Shown here: piece after piece, positions 25,228 through 35,176 of the stretch
Layout: every line of letters begins with the position of its first letter
How positions within the stretch are numbered: position 1 is the stretch's first letter
Assembly: GCA_041675505.1 (NCBI GenBank)
Contig: JBAYTR010000008.1
Location: 124,001 to 188,000 of the forward strand
DNA from: JAGPCK01 sp041675505
GTDB lineage: Bacteria; Bacteroidota; Bacteroidia; UKL13-3
Reading direction: 5' to 3'
DNA: 64,000 nucleotides
Position numbers and translations under genes: made by a program
The notes under the pieces: model-generated
What the model was told of the DNA's origin: nothing
Seen by the model: the letters and a program-made list of their open reading frames with translations, nothing else
The model's database searches: none

Positions 25228-27255
25228 ATGCAACACAAATACACCAACCGACTCATTGATGCTGCCAGCCCCTACCTGCTGCAACACGCCCACAACCCCG
25301 TTAACTGGTTCCCCTGGGGCGAGGAAGCTTTTGATAAAGCTAAACGGGAAGATAAGCTGGTGCTGGTGAGCATTGGTTACTCTGCCTGCCATTGGTGCCA
25401 TGTAATGGAACACGAAAGTTTTGAAGATGAAGAGGTGGCCGATGTAATGAACCAACGTTTTGTGTGCATAAAAGTTGACCGCGAAGAGCGCCCCGATGTG
25501 GATCAGATTTATATGGATGCTGTGCAATTAATTACCGGGCGAGGCGGTTGGCCACTTAACATGTTTGTTTTGCCTGACGGGAAACCGCTGCACGGAGGCA
25601 CTTATTTCCCCAAGGAGAACTGGGTGGAAACACTTATTGCATTAGACAACTTTTATAAGAATAAAAAAACGGAAGCCATTGAATTTGCTGAAAAATTAAC
25701 CGGCAGCATTCAACGCATGGACGCTCTGCCTGTGGCAACAAATGATCAAAGTATTTCCGCAGAAGTGGTAAAACAATACGTTGATACTTTTAAAGAAAAG
25801 TTGGACCGTGTATTTGGCGGATACAACTGGGCGCCTAAATTTCCCATGCCCAACAACCACCTGTTTTTTTTACATTACAGCATTCGTATGAAAGACGATG
25901 ATGTGAAACAGGCTGTTTTCACTACACTCACCAAAATGGCCGAGGGTGGAATTTACGACCAGAGTGGTGGCGGATTTGCACGCTACAGTACCGACCATTA
26001 CTGGAAAGTGCCACACTTCGAAAAAATGTTGTACGACAACGGGCAACTGCTATCACTCTATGCCAATGCATTTAAAGAAAAACAAAACCTGCTTTTCAAA
26101 CACGTAATTTACCATACCGCTGAATGGCTCACACGTGAGATGACCGATAGTAACGGAGCATTTTACTCTGCATTGGATGCCGACAGTGAAGGGGTAGAAG
26201 GCAAATTTTACATCTGGTCGAAAGAAGAATTGCAGCAGCTACTGGGTGAAGATGAGCCTTTGTTCAGCCTGTATTACAACGTTCAACCACAAGGTAATTG
26301 GGAGCACGGCTTAAACATTCTGTACAAAACACTGCCCGATCATGAACTGCTAAATCTGAGCGGAAAAAACAAAGAAGAGTTGGCCGCCATCTTGCAACGG
26401 TGCCATATCAGACTGCTGGCTGCCAGAGAAAAACGCATACGCCCCGGGCTTGATGATAAAATTGTCACCTCTTGGAACGCACTTACCATCACCGGTTTGG
26501 TAGATTGTTACCGCGCCACGGCTGATGAATTATTTCTGAATATGGCTGAACGTAATGCAGCTTACCTGATGACCAATCATTATGTCAATGGTAAATTGTA
26601 CCGCATAGGGAAAGCCGGAAAAGTAAGTGTTGACGCCTTTTCTGAAGATTATGCATACCTGATAGAGGCCCTTATTCAGTTGCACACGGTGAGCGGTAAT
26701 TCAACTTACCTGCTGCAAGCCAAACAGTTGATGGACGAGTGCATCAGCCTGTTTTACGACAAGGACAGCGAACTCTTTTTCTTCAATTCTCATTCAGGCG
26801 AACAATTGATTACCCGAAAAAGAGACATTACAGATGATGTAACCCCCTCTTCTAACTCGGTGCTGGCTAAAAGTTTGTATCAACTCAGCTATTTTTTCGG
26901 AGAACCGGTAAAGAAACAAATGGCAGAAAAAATGATACAAACCGTACAACCTAAAATAGGGCAGTACATTAACGGTTATGCCAACTGGCTGGATCTGATG
27001 CTGTGGATGAGTGCACCATATTACCAACTGGTGCTCACGGGGAAGGACGCTCATTCAGCTTCCATACAACTGGCTCAAAAGAGTTTACCTCACTTTATTT
27101 ACACCATTGCCGGTGAAGAAATGCAAGGCGACATTCCGCTCACAGCAGGCAAAAACAATACAGAAGAAAACCTCAGAGTATATGTATGCGTTGATCAAAC
27201 CTGCATGCCCGCAGTAAGATCTGTGGAAGAGGCACTTTCAAAGATACTATTCTGA
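25228..27255 (+). CDS. Thioredoxin-domain protein of the DUF255/YyaL (SSP411) family
   Basis: This 675-aa protein is of the YyaL/spermatogenesis-associated-protein-20 family. The N-terminal DUF255 thioredoxin-like domain begins NRLIDAASPYLLQHAHNPVNWFPW and has a redox-like CHWCH in SIGYSACHWCHVMEHESF, then RGGWPLNMFVLPDGKP. From about residue 180 follows an (alpha/alpha)6 barrel resembling N-acylglucosamine 2-epimerase folds, with GGIYDQSGGGFARYSTD, VPHFEKMLYDNGQL and RPGLDDKIVTSWNAL. The function of the family is not established; a link to thiol handling or sugar modification has been suggested. Length and order of domains are usual. The start at 25228 is supported by the promoter box. Confidence 0.9.
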   Translation: MQHKYTNRLIDAASPYLLQHAHNPVNWFPWGEEAFDKAKREDKLVLVSIGYSACHWCHVMEHESFEDEEVADVMNQRFVCIKVDREERPDVDQIYMDAVQLITGRGGWPLNMFVLPDGKPLHGGTYFPKENWVETLIALDNFYKNKKTEAIEFAEKLTGSIQRMDALPVATNDQSISAEVVKQYVDTFKEKLDRVFGGYNWAPKFPMPNNHLFFLHYSIRMKDDDVKQAVFTTLTKMAEGGIYDQSGGGFARYSTDHYWKVPHFEKMLYDNGQLLSLYANAFKEKQNLLFKHVIYHTAEWLTREMTDSNGAFYSALDADSEGVEGKFYIWSKEELQQLLGEDEPLFSLYYNVQPQGNWEHGLNILYKTLPDHELLNLSGKNKEELAAILQRCHIRLLAAREKRIRPGLDDKIVTSWNALTITGLVDCYRATADELFLNMAERNAAYLMTNHYVNGKLYRIGKAGKVSVDAFSEDYAYLIEALIQLHTVSGNSTYLLQAKQLMDECISLFYDKDSELFFFNSHSGEQLITRKRDITDDVTPSSNSVLAKSLYQLSYFFGEPVKKQMAEKMIQTVQPKIGQYINGYANWLDLMLWMSAPYYQLVLTGKDAHSASIQLAQKSLPHFIYTIAGEEMQGDIPLTAGKNNTEENLRVYVCVDQTCMPAVRSVEEALSKILF

Positions 27256-27390
27256 GTTGACAGGTAAATACTCCGCACTCATCACATTTTAGTAGTATTT
27301 TACTCAGTTAATAACAGTAATTTTACCTCATAAAGATAAATTTGAACTGTTTTTAGTAATTTTAACCAATCAAATAAATAACTAACTAAT

Positions 27391-29046
27391 ATGAATACAC
27401 TCTTACCGATTAAGCAGATGACCAAGGCGATGGCTGTTGCAGCCGGAGTCTTGTTACTTCATGCCTGTGCCGATGATTTCGACAAGCTGGCTGAAGTAAG
27501 ATGGAATCCTGACGTTGCAGTCCCGTTGGTTAACTCATCATTAACAGCAGCCGACATTATTACCAAAGGTGATAAAGACGGTAAAATTGAAGTTGACGGA
27601 CAGAAGTTCTGTACCCTCATCTACACCGATGAAATGTCAGTTACAAATGCTGAAGACGCCTACCCCATTCAAGGTCAGGTGTTCGGCCCGTTTGATGGTT
27701 TTATGAATCCTGTTGCTGTAGCCGCTTTTTCAGTTGCACCTACCGGAGGTACCGCTTCATTTCAGGACAACCAGAATTTCAACTTCTCTGCGGGTACTGT
27801 TCAGATTGATACCATTGAATTTAAAGGAGGTAGTATAACCTTCAGCATCAAATCAACCATTCAACATGATGCAACTGTTTCCTTCTCCTTTACCGGAGCA
27901 CGTAAAGGCTCTGCTCCTTTAACGCTTACAGCTACACTCAATGCAGCAAACAATTACGAAAACAATAACCTCTCCGTTAACCTCGAAGATTATGTGTTTG
28001 ACATGACCAATGGCGGTGGACAAACCAACAGAGTTCCTGTTCAGATTACCACCACCTTAACTAAAGGGGCCGGCCCATTGCCTACAACAAGTGACAAGGT
28101 AACTTACTCCGTTAGTTTTAATGCGCCTAAATTCAGAAGAGTTCATGGTGATGTGGGAACCAGCACCAACTCGACTAACACCGATACTGTGCGTTTTGCT
28201 CTGTTTAAAAACAGCCTGTATACCGGTAGCATTCAACACGCTGCGCCACGTGCTATTTTTGTTTTCAAAAACTCTTACGGAGTTACAGTAAGAACCAACG
28301 TTAATCAAATGAGGTCTTACATACCGGCAGGTCCTAATGCAGGAACAATTAACGTAACCGGAAGTGAAGTAAGCACGCCCACTACCATCAACGGAGCTGT
28401 AAATCTGGGAGATATTATTAACACATCAAAAATATTTGACAACGGCAACAGTAATATCAGAACAATCATTAACAGCAACCCTGAGTACCTCATATATAAA
28501 CTTGACTTTACTACTAACCCCAACGGTACACCCGCTTCCAGAAACTTTATGTTGGACACCAGCAGGATGGATATTTCAGCCCGCATTGAGTTGCCGTTGT
28601 ATGGTACAGCCAATAATTTTGCATTGGAAAAAGAATTTGATTTCGAGTTTCAAGATACCAGCAATCTGGATGTAGAGCAAGTTACTATCCGTACGTTTAT
28701 TAACAATGGTTTCCCGCTGGATGTAAATACACAAATTTATTTCCTTGATCAGTTTAAAAACAGAATCGATTCACTCATTTCTCCTTTGCAAACCAAAGTA
28801 GCCAGAGCTGCCAGTATTGATGGAAATGGTAAAGTTATAGCTCCCACTTCATCAACAACAGATAACTCCCTCAACCAAATCAGGTGGAAGAGAATTACTA
28901 CATTGTGCCGCTTCTTAGCTGTGAGTGCACGATTGGAATCAGCCCCTACAGGTGTTGATGTAAGAATATACTCCGATTACACTCTTGATGTAAAACTCGC
29001 TATGCGGGCCAAATTAAATGTTGACCTTAAAGAAGACAGCGAGTAA
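27391..29046 (+). CDS. Large lipoprotein of unknown function
   Basis: This 551-aa protein has a lipobox (VLLLHAC), so it should be a lipoprotein. The mature chain begins ADDFDKLAEVRWNPDVAVPLVNSSLTAAD, a beginning often seen in large Bacteroidota surface proteins. It is rich in Thr/Asn/Ser and predicted beta-strands, with no enzyme motif. It is followed at 25 bp by a barrel/TSP3/OmpA protein gene, so the pair is likely co-transcribed and may form an outer-membrane assembly. The 135-bp gap upstream is A/T-rich with no clear promoter box beyond GATAAATTTG at about 27335-27345. Confidence 0.78.
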   Translation: MNTLLPIKQMTKAMAVAAGVLLLHACADDFDKLAEVRWNPDVAVPLVNSSLTAADIITKGDKDGKIEVDGQKFCTLIYTDEMSVTNAEDAYPIQGQVFGPFDGFMNPVAVAAFSVAPTGGTASFQDNQNFNFSAGTVQIDTIEFKGGSITFSIKSTIQHDATVSFSFTGARKGSAPLTLTATLNAANNYENNNLSVNLEDYVFDMTNGGGQTNRVPVQITTTLTKGAGPLPTTSDKVTYSVSFNAPKFRRVHGDVGTSTNSTNTDTVRFALFKNSLYTGSIQHAAPRAIFVFKNSYGVTVRTNVNQMRSYIPAGPNAGTINVTGSEVSTPTTINGAVNLGDIINTSKIFDNGNSNIRTIINSNPEYLIYKLDFTTNPNGTPASRNFMLDTSRMDISARIELPLYGTANNFALEKEFDFEFQDTSNLDVEQVTIRTFINNGFPLDVNTQIYFLDQFKNRIDSLISPLQTKVARAASIDGNGKVIAPTSSTTDNSLNQIRWKRITTLCRFLAVSARLESAPTGVDVRIYSDYTLDVKLAMRAKLNVDLKEDSE

Positions 29047-29071
29047 CTAACCAACTAAAAAAAATTACATC

Positions 29072-31597
29072 ATGAAATCAATCAAATCATACCTATACCT
29101 TGTCACCTTAGTGTTATTATCACTTGGTGCAACAGCGCAAAATGACCTTACGCTGTATAATATGAACTTTGTTCATACACGTTTAAACCTCAACCCCGCT
29201 TTCCGTCCTCAGGCTAAAGTAAACTTTGCTGTACCGGGAATCGGCTCTACCATGATCGCTTTTTCCAACAGTGGTTTTGTGTACAACGACTTTATGAAGA
29301 AACGTGCAGATGACTCTACATACATCGATTTGAACGGTATGCTGGGTGGCATGAAACCTAAAAACTTCTTGTCTTCTGCATTTAAATTTCAACTGTTTGA
29401 TTTGGGTATCAAAATAGGTGCGGGCTATCTTCGCCTGCATGCCCAGGAACGTATTGAAATGCGCTTATCCTACAGCAAAGATTTATTCGGTCTGTTGATT
29501 AACGGTAACGGTCCGACAGCAGGAACTGAACAAAAACTTAACGTGGGCATGGATGCTGTTCACTACCGCGAGTACGGCTTAGGCTACTCACATGAAATAA
29601 GTGAACAATGGACAGCAGGCGTAACACTCAAATACCTTTATGGTATGGAGAACATCCAAACTGTGAGCTCAGACATTGCTTTGCTTACTGACCCCAATAC
29701 CTATGCACTTACCGGAAGAACCAATATTCATATAAACACTTCGGGATTGGACACAGCATTTGACGGAGCATCTGATAATGCGAGCAAATATTTATTAGGT
29801 AAAAAGAATACCGGATTTGCAGCAGATTTGGGCGTAACGTACAAGCCTACCAAACGCGTAATGATTTCAGCCAGTTTGCTGGACATTGGTTCCATCAAAT
29901 GGAAAGATGATTTGTACTCATACAAATCCACTAACCCTAATCAAAGTTACTCTTATGCAGGTATTGGCATTAACGACTTCCTGAATGATTCAAGCTCTTT
30001 AGGTGATGCCTTCTCTCAAGCTGGTGACTCACTCCAAAACACATTTGATGTAAAAGGAGCAAAAAGCAACACGGCTTACAAATCAAAACTCACCCGCCAG
30101 ATTTATGTAGGTGCCAATTATTTCATCGGTGAAAAATCAACCGTTGGTGCTGTATTTCACGGACAGTTTTTTGATAAAAAACTTTACCCTTCCATTGGCC
30201 TCAATGCGGCTACCGGTATCGGGCGTTTCATGAACTTGAGCGCTACATATACTTACACCAATAACAGTTTCAGTAACCTTGGTGTGGGTGTTGCTTTGAA
30301 TCTTGGCCCTTTGCAGTGGCACGTTATGACCGATAACCTTCTGGCAGTAGTAAGTCCTAAAGAAACCAGAAACGTACATTTACGTACCGGCTTATACCTC
30401 ACCTTTGGCCGCAAAGCCTCTGACCGTGATGAAGACGGTATCACCGACTTTAAAGATAAGTGCCCTGATGAAGCCGGCTTAAAAGCATTTGACGGTTGCC
30501 CTGACAATGACAATGATGGCATCATAAACAGTTTGGATTCTTGTCCTGACCAATCCGGTCCTGAATTCTGGAACGGATGTCCTGATACAGATAATGACAG
30601 TATTGTTGACCGTTTTGACGAGTGTCCTTCTGATTCAGGTGCAAAACAGTTTAACGGTTGTCCTGATACAGATGGTGACGGAATTCCTAACAAACTAGAT
30701 TCTTGCCCTGATAAAGCAGGTTTGCCACAATTCAACGGATGCCCTGATACAGATGGTGACGGAATTATGGACAAAGCAGATGAGTGCCCTGATAAAGCAG
30801 GTCTGGCTCAGTTTAACGGTTGTCCTGACAAAGACAATGACGGTGTTCCTGATAAATTAGACGAGTGCCCTGATAGCGCAGGTAAAGCTGAATTCAACGG
30901 TTGTCCTGACCGTGATGGTGATGGCGTTCAAGATAAACGCGATGATTGTCCTGATGTAGTAGGACCTGTTCAATTCAACGGATGCCCTGACACAGACGGT
31001 GACGGAATCAGTGACAAAATGGATCCATGTCCTGCAGTTGCCGGCCCTGCTTATGCTATGGGTTGCCCTGATAGTGATAAAGATTCTGTACCTGATGCAT
31101 TAGATGCTTGCCCTCAAACACCCGGACCACGTGCAGCCAACGGTTGCCCTGATACAGACGGTGACGGCATTAGCGACAACTTCGACAAATGCCCTGCTGT
31201 AGCAGGTGTTGCCGGAAACAACGGATGTCCTGAATTGAAAAAAGAAGAGCAGGAAATATTAACAGCAGCATTCGAAGCGCTTGAATTTGCTTCAGGTAAA
31301 GATATCATCAGCAGAGAGTCTTATGCATCTTTAAATGCACTGGCTGAACTGTTGAAGAAAAATCCGAACTGGAAACTACAGATTGATGGTCATACAGACA
31401 ATGTAGGAAATGCAAAAACCAATACTTTGCTTTCTCAGAAACGTGCCAATGCAGTTAAGAAATACCTCAGTTCAAAAGGTGTTGCTGCAACACGCATCAA
31501 TGCTAAAGGTTATGGCTCAAGCAAACCTATTGCCGATAACAAAACACCTGAAGGACGCGACCGCAACCGCAGGGTGGAAATGACTGTGATTTACTAA
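29072..31597 (+). CDS. Outer-membrane barrel (DUF5723-like) fused to ten TSP3 repeats and OmpA domain
   Basis: This 841-aa protein has a signal peptide (VLLSLGATAQ). Residues about 25-445 read like a PorP/SprF- or DUF5723-type outer-membrane barrel, starting DLTLYNMNFVHTRLNLNPAF and with repeated transmembrane beta-strands. Residues about 451-720 are ten 27-residue calcium-binding thrombospondin type 3 repeats of the form DTDGDGI-DK-D-CPD-AG-FNGCP. The last 100 residues are an OmpA domain: LQIDGHTDNVGNAKTNTLLSQKRA and GRDRNRRVEMTV, which binds peptidoglycan. The protein should tie an outer-membrane barrel to the cell wall across a rigid Ca-dependent spacer. It may belong with the upstream lipoprotein. 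A terminator follows. Confidence 0.88.
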   Translation: MKSIKSYLYLVTLVLLSLGATAQNDLTLYNMNFVHTRLNLNPAFRPQAKVNFAVPGIGSTMIAFSNSGFVYNDFMKKRADDSTYIDLNGMLGGMKPKNFLSSAFKFQLFDLGIKIGAGYLRLHAQERIEMRLSYSKDLFGLLINGNGPTAGTEQKLNVGMDAVHYREYGLGYSHEISEQWTAGVTLKYLYGMENIQTVSSDIALLTDPNTYALTGRTNIHINTSGLDTAFDGASDNASKYLLGKKNTGFAADLGVTYKPTKRVMISASLLDIGSIKWKDDLYSYKSTNPNQSYSYAGIGINDFLNDSSSLGDAFSQAGDSLQNTFDVKGAKSNTAYKSKLTRQIYVGANYFIGEKSTVGAVFHGQFFDKKLYPSIGLNAATGIGRFMNLSATYTYTNNSFSNLGVGVALNLGPLQWHVMTDNLLAVVSPKETRNVHLRTGLYLTFGRKASDRDEDGITDFKDKCPDEAGLKAFDGCPDNDNDGIINSLDSCPDQSGPEFWNGCPDTDNDSIVDRFDECPSDSGAKQFNGCPDTDGDGIPNKLDSCPDKAGLPQFNGCPDTDGDGIMDKADECPDKAGLAQFNGCPDKDNDGVPDKLDECPDSAGKAEFNGCPDRDGDGVQDKRDDCPDVVGPVQFNGCPDTDGDGISDKMDPCPAVAGPAYAMGCPDSDKDSVPDALDACPQTPGPRAANGCPDTDGDGISDNFDKCPAVAGVAGNNGCPELKKEEQEILTAAFEALEFASGKDIISRESYASLNALAELLKKNPNWKLQIDGHTDNVGNAKTNTLLSQKRANAVKKYLSSKGVAATRINAKGYGSSKPIADNKTPEGRDRNRRVEMTVIY
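30422..31231 (+). repeat. Ten tandem 81-bp units encoding TSP3 repeats
   Basis: Ten in-frame units of exactly 27 codons run from 30422 to 31231 with no length variation, each with DxDxDG and CP-x11-GCP landmarks. DNA identity between units is high in the GGTGACGGAAT and GGATGCCCTGA parts. Such arrays are prone to slippage and copy-number change. Confidence 0.9.
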
Positions 31598-31615
31598 CCT
31601 TCATTTCATACACAC

Positions 31616-31648
31616 AAAAACGACCGGCTCTATGAGTCGGTCGTTTTT
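31616..31648 (+). terminator. Rho-independent terminator after OmpA-type gene
   Basis: AAAAACGACCGGCTC (31616-31630) pairs with GAGTCGGTCGTTTTT (31634-31648), one G-T wobble, 3-nt loop, followed by more T residues. The A-run makes it usable on both strands. Confidence 0.93.
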
Positions 31649-31741
31649 GTTTTTAGTCTCACCTGAACGGAAAAAGTAAAACATTTTGGTGCAACACCTG
31701 CGACTGTTCTTTTGTTATAAGCAATGTATATTGCAACACTG

Positions 31742-33343
31742 ATGAACGGAAAACAACACCTCAACTACTTATTTCTCTCCCTTAGCAGCGCACTTTTGTT
31801 ATGGCTGGCCTGGCCCCCGCATCAATTGGGATGGGTAAGTTTCATTGCCTGGGTCCCACTCTTGTTTCTGTTACGACTTATTAATGCACAGGCCGCCCGC
31901 AAAAGTTTATACCGGTTCATGTATACTTTTATTGCTTTGGTTACCTGGAACCTGCTTTGTACCTATTGGATAAAAAATGCCTCTGTGTTTGGTGCCATAG
32001 CAGCCGCAGTAATCGTAAACGGATTGTTGATGCCCCTCCCGTTAATGCTATACCAATGGCTCATCAAAAGAATAAATCCTCGCTTTCACATTTGGTGCTT
32101 TGTTGCCCCCTGGTTACTTTTTGAATTTTTTCACCTCAACTGGGAACTGGCTTGGCCCTGGCTTACACTGGGAAATGCCTTTGCCAATAACCTGAGCTGG
32201 ATTCAATGGTATGAGTATACCGGTGTGCTGGGCGGGAGTTTTTGGATACTCACCGTAAACTACCTCATCTATCGCTTGCTGGTACAATTAAACGAGTTTA
32301 CGGTAAAAGAGAAACTGACTCAAACAAGCATTATCACACTGAGTATTTGCCTGCCGTTTTTACTTTCTTATGTGGTTTGGAGAAATTACTTGTTACATGA
32401 TGCTGCAAATACTAAGCACGTGCAGGTTGTAATAGTACAGCCCAACCACGACCCTTACCATGAAAAATTTGAGCAACCGCCCAACTTGCTGGTAAATGAA
32501 ATGCTGCAACTGAGCCTGCAACAAGTGGATAGCGAAACGCAGTATCTGGTACTCCCTGAAACCGCACTTACTGATGGCATATTTGAAAACGATAATGGCA
32601 ACACGTCACAAAGCATTCAACAACTTAAAACATTGTTGGAAAAATTCCCCGGGCTAAACATCATCAGCGGTGCAGATACCTATTTATTTTATCAGGATAA
32701 AGCCACAGCAACCGCACGTTATTCCAAACGAGGTAAACAATGGTACGATGTGTTCAATACTGCCCTTGAACTTAATCATGGCGATAGTGTGCAATTCTAC
32801 CACAAATCGAAACTGGTGCCGGGTGTTGAACGTATGCCCTATCCGCAAATATTCGGATTTCTCGAAGACTTCGCCATTGAACTGGGCGGAACTTCCGGCT
32901 CATTGGGGGCGCAGGATGAAGCAGGCGTATTTACCGGATTAAACACCGTTGCTCCGGTTATTTGCTATGAATCAATTTTCGGAAATTATGTGGCTGACTA
33001 TGTACGCAAAGGGGCTGAGTTTATTTGCATCATTACCAATGACGGTTGGTGGGGAGATACGGAGGGTTATATGCAACATTACGCCTATGCCTCACTGCGA
33101 GCCATCGAAACACGCAGAAGTATTGCCCGCAGTGCCAACACAGGTATATCGTGCTTTATAGATGCAACCGGACAACGCACACAAGCTACCGACTGGTGGA
33201 AACCCGCAGTAATAAAAGGCAAAATCAAGCCTGACTCTGCACTCACATTTTATGTACGTTTTGGCGATTACATGGGCTGGTTGGCTTTACTGGCCACATT
33301 GGCTCTGCTCATCAATGCAAAAATTTCAGGAAATAAAAACTAA
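31742..33343 (+). CDS. lnt: Apolipoprotein N-acyltransferase
   Basis: This 533-aa inner-membrane enzyme adds the third fatty acid to the N-terminus of lipoproteins. The N-terminal half has about six hydrophobic segments (LSSALLLWLAWPPH opens the protein, and FEFFHLNWELAWPWLTLGNAF is a conserved segment). The C-terminal half is a nitrilase-like domain with the catalytic triad in place: Glu in VLPETALTDG (about 273), Lys in YHKSKLVPGVERMPYP (about 354) and Cys in PVICYESIFG (about 408). The frame is open from an ATG at 31724, but TATATTGC stands 7 nt before ATG 31742, so that start is preferred. Several lipoproteins in this window would be its substrates. Confidence 0.93.
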   Translation: MNGKQHLNYLFLSLSSALLLWLAWPPHQLGWVSFIAWVPLLFLLRLINAQAARKSLYRFMYTFIALVTWNLLCTYWIKNASVFGAIAAAVIVNGLLMPLPLMLYQWLIKRINPRFHIWCFVAPWLLFEFFHLNWELAWPWLTLGNAFANNLSWIQWYEYTGVLGGSFWILTVNYLIYRLLVQLNEFTVKEKLTQTSIITLSICLPFLLSYVVWRNYLLHDAANTKHVQVVIVQPNHDPYHEKFEQPPNLLVNEMLQLSLQQVDSETQYLVLPETALTDGIFENDNGNTSQSIQQLKTLLEKFPGLNIISGADTYLFYQDKATATARYSKRGKQWYDVFNTALELNHGDSVQFYHKSKLVPGVERMPYPQIFGFLEDFAIELGGTSGSLGAQDEAGVFTGLNTVAPVICYESIFGNYVADYVRKGAEFICIITNDGWWGDTEGYMQHYAYASLRAIETRRSIARSANTGISCFIDATGQRTQATDWWKPAVIKGKIKPDSALTFYVRFGDYMGWLALLATLALLINAKISGNKN

Positions 33344-33353
33344 AGGTTACCTT

Positions 33354-33370
33354 GGTATAAAATTTATACC
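33354..33370. promoter_or_regulatory. 17-bp palindrome touching the GTG start of the next gene
   Basis: GGTATAAA and TTTATACC flank one A, a perfect inverted repeat that ends at the base before the GTG start codon. It is 11-27 bp after the lnt stop. It could be an operator or an RNA hairpin controlling initiation. Confidence 0.4.
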
Positions 33371-35056
33371 GTGGAGCTACTCAATCAACTTCGCCTGCTG
33401 AGCAATCAGTTTTCAGCAGAGGCCGAACAGCAAAAAAATGCCTTGCTGCAACAACTCAGCAATATCAATTTTACTACTTCGAAAGAATTGATAACGTACC
33501 ATGAAATTTTACTTTTTATGGTCGCTTATCCGCAAAGCAGCACCTTACATAAAACAACCCGTGCTGAGTTGAGGCGCGTGGCACAATTTGCCTCCGCTAT
33601 TCAAAACGGCAACAACAGTAGTAAGGCTCAAAAGCTGGTGCGCACAGGAATTTCGGGTACAGATACGCGGGCTAATTTCAGCCTTACACTTTGTCGCCAT
33701 TTGCTGCAAGTTTATGGAGATGCCGTTCAACTCTACTCCTGCGAAGGAGATGAAGCATGGAGCAAAGAAATTTTACGCTGCACATTACCAATTGCTGAAA
33801 GTGAACAACTCAATGACTCTTCTGTAACACTCGAAAGCTGGTTATTGCAATACAAAAAAGACACAGGAAAAAATGCACTGGTGCTACTGATTGCATTATT
33901 TGATTCCGTAAGCGTTTCAGCCGCTATCAAAGAACAGCTTTTTGATGCTTTGAAAATATTTGTGACTATCACATTGAATGAACCGGTTCCATCGCGAACC
34001 AATTTAAGCATACTCAACACCTCTGCTTTTTACCACAAAAAAGAACTCACTAAAAAAGTTGATGCACTGCAACTCATTAAAGAGCCGCTTTCAGAAAAAG
34101 TTGCATTAACTAAAGCAGAAAAAGAGAAACTTGTGAGTGCTGCAAGAGCCTCGTTGTTCTTACTTAATAGGGAAACGGATACAATTACCTACACCAACAT
34201 CAATACCATCGAACAGTACAATACCGGCAAAGGAATATCCATTGTTTTGTTTGAACTGGAACCCAACCGCAGATTGGCTTTTGAAACCTATGCCGGATAC
34301 ATGGCCTTCAAAAATGGCATTCCAGTAGCATATGGTGGTGCCTGGCCTTTTGGTCACACAGCTAAAATAGGTTTGAACATTTACGAACCATTTCGCGGTG
34401 GCGAATCAGCACATTTATTCTGCCAACTGATGCGGGTGTACCATCACAGATTTGGGGTGAAAGAATTCACTGTTGAACCTTACCAAATGGGGCATGGCAA
34501 TAAAGAGGGACTGCTCTCAGGTGCATTTTGGTTTTACTACCGCATGGGCTTTAGGCCGGTAGAAGAAAAAATTGCCCGCCTAGCTGAGGAAGAACAACAA
34601 AAAATAAGTACACAAAAAGGATATCGTACACCGCTTAACATGATGAAAAAACTGGTAGCCGGAAATGCTGCACTTGTTATTGAACCATTGCCCGATAATG
34701 TACTTACGCAAGCTCACCTGAGCTCGCTAAGCAATAAAGTAAGTGAATACATCAACATGGCTTACAAAGGAGACCGTCAAAAAGCAGTGGAAAAAAGCAG
34801 TGCCTCCATGCGCCTTCAATTGAATATTTCAGCGCAAGTATGGAAAACTTACAGCGAGTCGCAGCAGAACAGCTTCAATCAACTTAGCTTATTGTTTGTT
34901 CAGTTAAGCAATATCCGTCAATGGAAAGATAAGGAGAAGAAGGAACTGCTGCAATGGATGCTGAACAAAGGAGGAGCAAGCGAATATGCCTGTCCTGAAA
35001 TTTTACAGAAGCACGCTACACTCAATGCAGCAATGATTGATTTGCTGCAAAACTGA
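33371..35056 (+). CDS. GNAT-fold-containing protein of unknown function
   Basis: This 561-aa soluble protein starts with GTG, 27 bp after lnt. The N-terminal half is helical (about 1-270) without a recognised domain. The part around residues 275-420 has a GNAT-like pattern: IPVAYGGAWPFGHTAKIGLNIYEPFRGGESAHLFCQLMRVYHHRFGV split by strands, then EPYQMGHGNKEGLLSGAFWFYYRMGFRP, where a long helix and a YRMGF-type end resemble the acetyl-CoA-binding half of N-acetyltransferases. The C-terminal 120 residues are again helical. The substrate is unknown. No signal peptide is present, so it is cytoplasmic. Co-transcription with lnt is likely because of the short gap. Confidence 0.75.
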   Translation: MELLNQLRLLSNQFSAEAEQQKNALLQQLSNINFTTSKELITYHEILLFMVAYPQSSTLHKTTRAELRRVAQFASAIQNGNNSSKAQKLVRTGISGTDTRANFSLTLCRHLLQVYGDAVQLYSCEGDEAWSKEILRCTLPIAESEQLNDSSVTLESWLLQYKKDTGKNALVLLIALFDSVSVSAAIKEQLFDALKIFVTITLNEPVPSRTNLSILNTSAFYHKKELTKKVDALQLIKEPLSEKVALTKAEKEKLVSAARASLFLLNRETDTITYTNINTIEQYNTGKGISIVLFELEPNRRLAFETYAGYMAFKNGIPVAYGGAWPFGHTAKIGLNIYEPFRGGESAHLFCQLMRVYHHRFGVKEFTVEPYQMGHGNKEGLLSGAFWFYYRMGFRPVEEKIARLAEEEQQKISTQKGYRTPLNMMKKLVAGNAALVIEPLPDNVLTQAHLSSLSNKVSEYINMAYKGDRQKAVEKSSASMRLQLNISAQVWKTYSESQQNSFNQLSLLFVQLSNIRQWKDKEKKELLQWMLNKGGASEYACPEILQKHATLNAAMIDLLQN

Positions 35057-35176
35057 TTTACACCTTAAGCGCTGAAACGCGCACTTGAATCAAAAAAACA
35101 GACCGCTAAACCTCTTCCGTTTTAAAGTTTCAGGCAAATGCAGTTGCTTTGCATCCGGATTTAACACCCTTGCCCT

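Noticed and set aside
30253..30774. 173-aa minus-strand open frame and CRISPR-like 81-bp periodicity
   Set aside because: Both come from the TSP3 repeats; the periodicity is an exact multiple of three and codes for calcium-binding repeats, with no spacers.
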